Origin: Chitinophagaceae bacterium PMP191F
GTDB taxonomy: Bacteria; Bacteroidota; Bacteroidia; Chitinophagales; Chitinophagaceae
Reading direction: 5' to 3'
DNA: 64,000 nucleotides
NCBI GenBank assembly: GCA_001302245.1
Contig: LGYU01000001.1
Location: forward strand, 186,001 to 250,000
This document shows positions 61,376-64,000 of the stretch, piece after piece. The position numbers and the translations under genes are program-made. The first letter of the stretch is position 1, and each line of letters begins with the position of its first letter. Under the pieces are notes generated by a model. That model was not told the origin of the DNA. It made no database searches and was given only the letters and a program-made list of their open reading frames with translations.

Positions 61376-64000
61376 ATGATAGCACTCCGCAATTCAATCA
61401 TCAAATGGTATATGCTCAGCCTGTTGGCGATGCTATGTACCATGTCTGTGCAGGCGCAGGAAAAAGCGCAGCTCAGCGGTATTGTTACTACCGAACGTGG
61501 AGAAGCCCTGAACGGGGTTTCCATTACTGTAACATCGGCCGACGCCAAAGAAAAACAAACGCTTACCTCCAACGACAAAGGTGTGTTTACTGTAAGCAAC
61601 CTGGTACCTAAAAACAGGTACAGCTTTTCTTTTTCGCATGTTGGCTACGAACCTTACCAGGTAAAATCCTTTGAAATTAAAGCCGGCGTTAATAATTCAC
61701 TGATCGTACGCCTGAAAGAAACAGCATCCGGACTGAATGAAATTGTAGTGATCGGTTATGGATCTGTAAAAAAGAGAGATGTGACCGGTGCTATCAGTTC
61801 ACTGAAGTCGGATAAGATCACAGAAGTGGCAGCATCTGATGCTACGCAGGTATTACAGGGCCGTGTATCCGGCGTAATGGTACAGGCGCAAAACTGGAAG
61901 CCTGGCAGCCCCATGCAGGTACGTATCCGTGGTAACAGGTCTATCACCGCAGACAATGATCCGTTGTATGTGGTAGATGGTATTCCCTTTGTGGACGCCA
62001 TCAACCAGATCAGTCCGAATGATATTGAATCGATCGAAATATTAAAAGACGCCTCTGCTACTGCCATTTATGGTAACCGTGGTGCCAATGGTGTGATCCT
62101 GATCACTACTAAAAAAGGAAAACAGGGTAAAACAATAGTAGAGTACAACGGTTATTATGGTCCGCAGAAAAACAGGGCCATGCCCCGCCTGATGAATGCC
62201 GAAGAGTTTGTAGAGTATTCACGTGAATCACAACGCAATTCACTGGGTGGCACCTATGATCCCAAACCCAGCAAAGACCGTGATTTTGCCAATGAGCAAC
62301 TGGTAGCAACCAGCTATATGTACCAGAATATGCAACGTGCCTGGGAAAGCGGTACGTACGATCCGTCAAAGCTGATCAGCACCGACTGGATCAGTTATGG
62401 TTTGCATAACGGGCTGATGCAGGATCACCAGGTGAGTGTGAGAGGCGGCAGTGAACCGACTAAATTCTTATTGTCTGCCGATTACTTTAACAACAAAGGT
62501 GTAGTGCGCGACCAGGATTTTACACGTTATTCAGTGCGCATCAATGCTGAGCATAAAGTGTCGCCCGCCATTACTTTGGGAACACAAACCGTGTATTCAC
62601 GTTCTATGCAGAATGCAGGCTGGAGTGATGTGTTTGACGGTTATGGCCTGAAAAGTTTTAACCCGCTTGCTTCTCCTTACGAGGAAGATGGCAAAACACT
62701 TGTACTGTATCCTACCAATAATACAAGAACCCCTAACCCCATTACCAATTTTGGTGTAACCAAAAGGGTAAGGAATATGGACAGGTTCCTGGGTAATTAT
62801 TATGCAGAAGTGAATTTTCTGAAACACTTCAATTTCCGTTCAAACCTGGGGCTGGATTACCGCGCACGCCAGGCTTTTGATTTCAATGGAAAAAATACAG
62901 CCAGTGCCGGTGGTGAAGCTCCTTCGTCTGCAGCCAATGGAAGCAGCCGCAATTTCATGTACACCCTGGAAAATATCCTGAGCTATAACCAGACCTTTAA
63001 AGGCAATCATTCACTGTATGCTACACTGGTACAGTCAATACAGGGTGAGAAAGAAGAGACAAACAATATCTCTGTACGTGACCTGCCTTACGACGAGCAA
63101 CAGTATTACAGCGCAGGCAGTGCATTAACTATTAACGGTGTAAGCAGTAGTTTGTCACGCTGGTCGCTGGCATCTTTTATGGGCCGTTTAAACTACAGCT
63201 ATAAAGGAAAATACCTGGCAACGGTTTCTGCACGTTACGACGGGTCATCACGCCTGGCAGATGGAAAAAAATGGGTATTGTTCCCGTCTGTAGCATTGGC
63301 GTGGAGACTGAAAAACGAAGACTTCCTGAAAAACTCAGGTGTAGTGAGCGATCTTAAACTACGTCTGGGATGGGGCAGAACCGGCAACTCTGGTGTTGAT
63401 CCTTATAAAACATGGGGCCGCCTGTCTACCGTACGTTATGTATTTGGAAATACATCAACGCTTGGTTACACACCTATTGAAATGCTGAATCCCTTATTGA
63501 CCTGGGAAACCACCGGACAATTCAATGCCGGTATTGACTTCGGTTTGTTCAACAACCGCATTTCCGGTAGCGTGGAAGTATACCAGCAGAATACGTATGA
63601 CCTGCTGCTGAACCGCCAGTTACCCACTGCATCAGGTTTCTCTTATATTTTATCGAACGTAGGTAAAACACGCAACAAAGGCGTGGAAGTTACTTTGAAT
63701 ACTGTAAACCTGCGTACACGTGATTTTGAATGGCGTTCAGACTGGATATTCTCACTGAACAAAGAAGAGATCGTAGAGCTGTACAATGGTAAAAAAGATG
63801 ATGTTGGCGCGGGCTGGTTTATTGGTAAACCGGTGAAAGTATCGTACGACCTTGGTTTTAACGGTATCTGGCAGAGTACCGATGCTGATAAAGCTGAAAT
63901 GGCAAAATACAATGCCAACGGTTCTACTTTCAAAGCTGGTGATGTTCGTCCGCTGGATCGTAACAATGATTACAAGATCGACGCAAGCGACCGTTACATC
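61376..64000 (+). CDS. SusC/RagA TonB-dependent transporter without STN domain, 3' partial
   Basis: ATG at 61376, 875 codons to the window edge without a stop. Signal peptide (SIIKWYMLSLLAMLCTMSVQ, then AQ), then straight into a carboxypeptidase-like domain (LSGIVTTERGEALNGVSITV), TonB box and plug (LNEIVVIGYGSVKKRDVTGA; PLYVVDGIPFVDAINQISPN; IEILKDASATAIYG), and barrel. There is no STN domain, so direct signalling to FecR is doubtful. It resembles the C-terminal part of the SusC at the window start over the shared region (LLLNRQLPTASG; GWFIGKPVK), suggesting a related substrate. Confidence 0.95.
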   Translation, partial: MIALRNSIIKWYMLSLLAMLCTMSVQAQEKAQLSGIVTTERGEALNGVSITVTSADAKEKQTLTSNDKGVFTVSNLVPKNRYSFSFSHVGYEPYQVKSFEIKAGVNNSLIVRLKETASGLNEIVVIGYGSVKKRDVTGAISSLKSDKITEVAASDATQVLQGRVSGVMVQAQNWKPGSPMQVRIRGNRSITADNDPLYVVDGIPFVDAINQISPNDIESIEILKDASATAIYGNRGANGVILITTKKGKQGKTIVEYNGYYGPQKNRAMPRLMNAEEFVEYSRESQRNSLGGTYDPKPSKDRDFANEQLVATSYMYQNMQRAWESGTYDPSKLISTDWISYGLHNGLMQDHQVSVRGGSEPTKFLLSADYFNNKGVVRDQDFTRYSVRINAEHKVSPAITLGTQTVYSRSMQNAGWSDVFDGYGLKSFNPLASPYEEDGKTLVLYPTNNTRTPNPITNFGVTKRVRNMDRFLGNYYAEVNFLKHFNFRSNLGLDYRARQAFDFNGKNTASAGGEAPSSAANGSSRNFMYTLENILSYNQTFKGNHSLYATLVQSIQGEKEETNNISVRDLPYDEQQYYSAGSALTINGVSSSLSRWSLASFMGRLNYSYKGKYLATVSARYDGSSRLADGKKWVLFPSVALAWRLKNEDFLKNSGVVSDLKLRLGWGRTGNSGVDPYKTWGRLSTVRYVFGNTSTLGYTPIEMLNPLLTWETTGQFNAGIDFGLFNNRISGSVEVYQQNTYDLLLNRQLPTASGFSYILSNVGKTRNKGVEVTLNTVNLRTRDFEWRSDWIFSLNKEEIVELYNGKKDDVGAGWFIGKPVKVSYDLGFNGIWQSTDADKAEMAKYNANGSTFKAGDVRPLDRNNDYKIDASDRYI

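Noticed and set aside
1-64000. tRNA, rRNA or CRISPR array
   Set aside because: Gaps were read for tRNA-like arms and for regular direct repeats with unique spacers; none were found. The low-complexity repeats are irregular in spacing and lack a constant repeat unit.

Overview
The window looks like chromosomal DNA from a Bacteroidota bacterium, most likely family Chitinophagaceae (Chitinophaga/Niastella-like). The main evidence is three SusC-type TonB-dependent transporters and two SusD-type lipoproteins, two FecI/FecR pairs, DUF4974 ends on the FecR proteins, a DUF6728 miniprotein and -7 elements of the form TAnnTTTG. Most starts lack a Shine-Dalgarno sequence; uxaA is an exception. I saw no rRNA, tRNA, CRISPR array, intact insertion sequence or phage gene.

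Region 1 (1-16.5 kb, all +) is a pectin/galacturonate utilisation locus. It holds a SusC (5' cut by the window edge), a SusD, a GH28 polygalacturonase, a GH105 unsaturated-rhamnogalacturonyl hydrolase and a divergent CE8 pectin methylesterase. The whole isomerase route for D-galacturonate follows: UxaC, UxaB, UxaA, KdgK and KdgA, then a hexuronate-type MFS permease. Imported oligogalacturonides would be cut and de-esterified, and the monomer would go galacturonate -> tagaturonate -> altronate -> KDG -> KDPG -> pyruvate + glyceraldehyde-3-phosphate. A hairpin terminator after SusD and another after the permease divide the locus into at least two transcription units. A CE2-like SGNH esterase follows.

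Region 2 (17.9-36.2 kb) is mostly housekeeping: a CLC transporter, a DUF389 membrane protein, DUF6728, lpxB, a small membrane protein, surE, a cupin, a lone atpG, scpB, lysA, a TlpA-like thioredoxin, a protein with a histone-H1-like tail, a DUF4442 hot-dog protein and an MBL/beta-CASP hydrolase. It ends with a divergent phosphorelay: hybrid histidine kinase (+) facing an HPt protein and a LytTR regulator (-).

Region 3 (36.9-43.9 kb) is a cell-surface-signalling locus: ECF sigma, FecR, a SusC with an STN domain, and SusD. Single genes follow: an FkbM methyltransferase, a PQQ/sorbosone-dehydrogenase-like lipoprotein, a YccS-like FUSC protein, a fasciclin protein and a GH43-CBM32 protein.

Region 4 (51.6-56.3 kb, -) is the most interesting part. 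It is a compact apparent operon: sigma factor, anti-sigma-like membrane protein with periplasmic TPRs, an unknown 149-aa protein, and an exported, membrane-anchored TPR-CHAT caspase-like protease. The layout suggests a sigma factor released by proteolysis and recalls the CHAT-protease/sigma partnership of type III-E CRISPR systems, but with no CRISPR parts here. This is inference from gene content and predicted topology.

Region 5 (57-64 kb) holds a small coiled-coil ORF, rmuC (-), a second ECF sigma/FecR pair and a SusC running off the end. That SusC lacks an STN domain and resembles the SusC at the window start.

Several gaps (near 11.7, 22.2, 26.3, 36.7, 44.1 and 60.0 kb) carry related low-complexity text in both orientations, apparently an ordered, modular dispersed repeat family.
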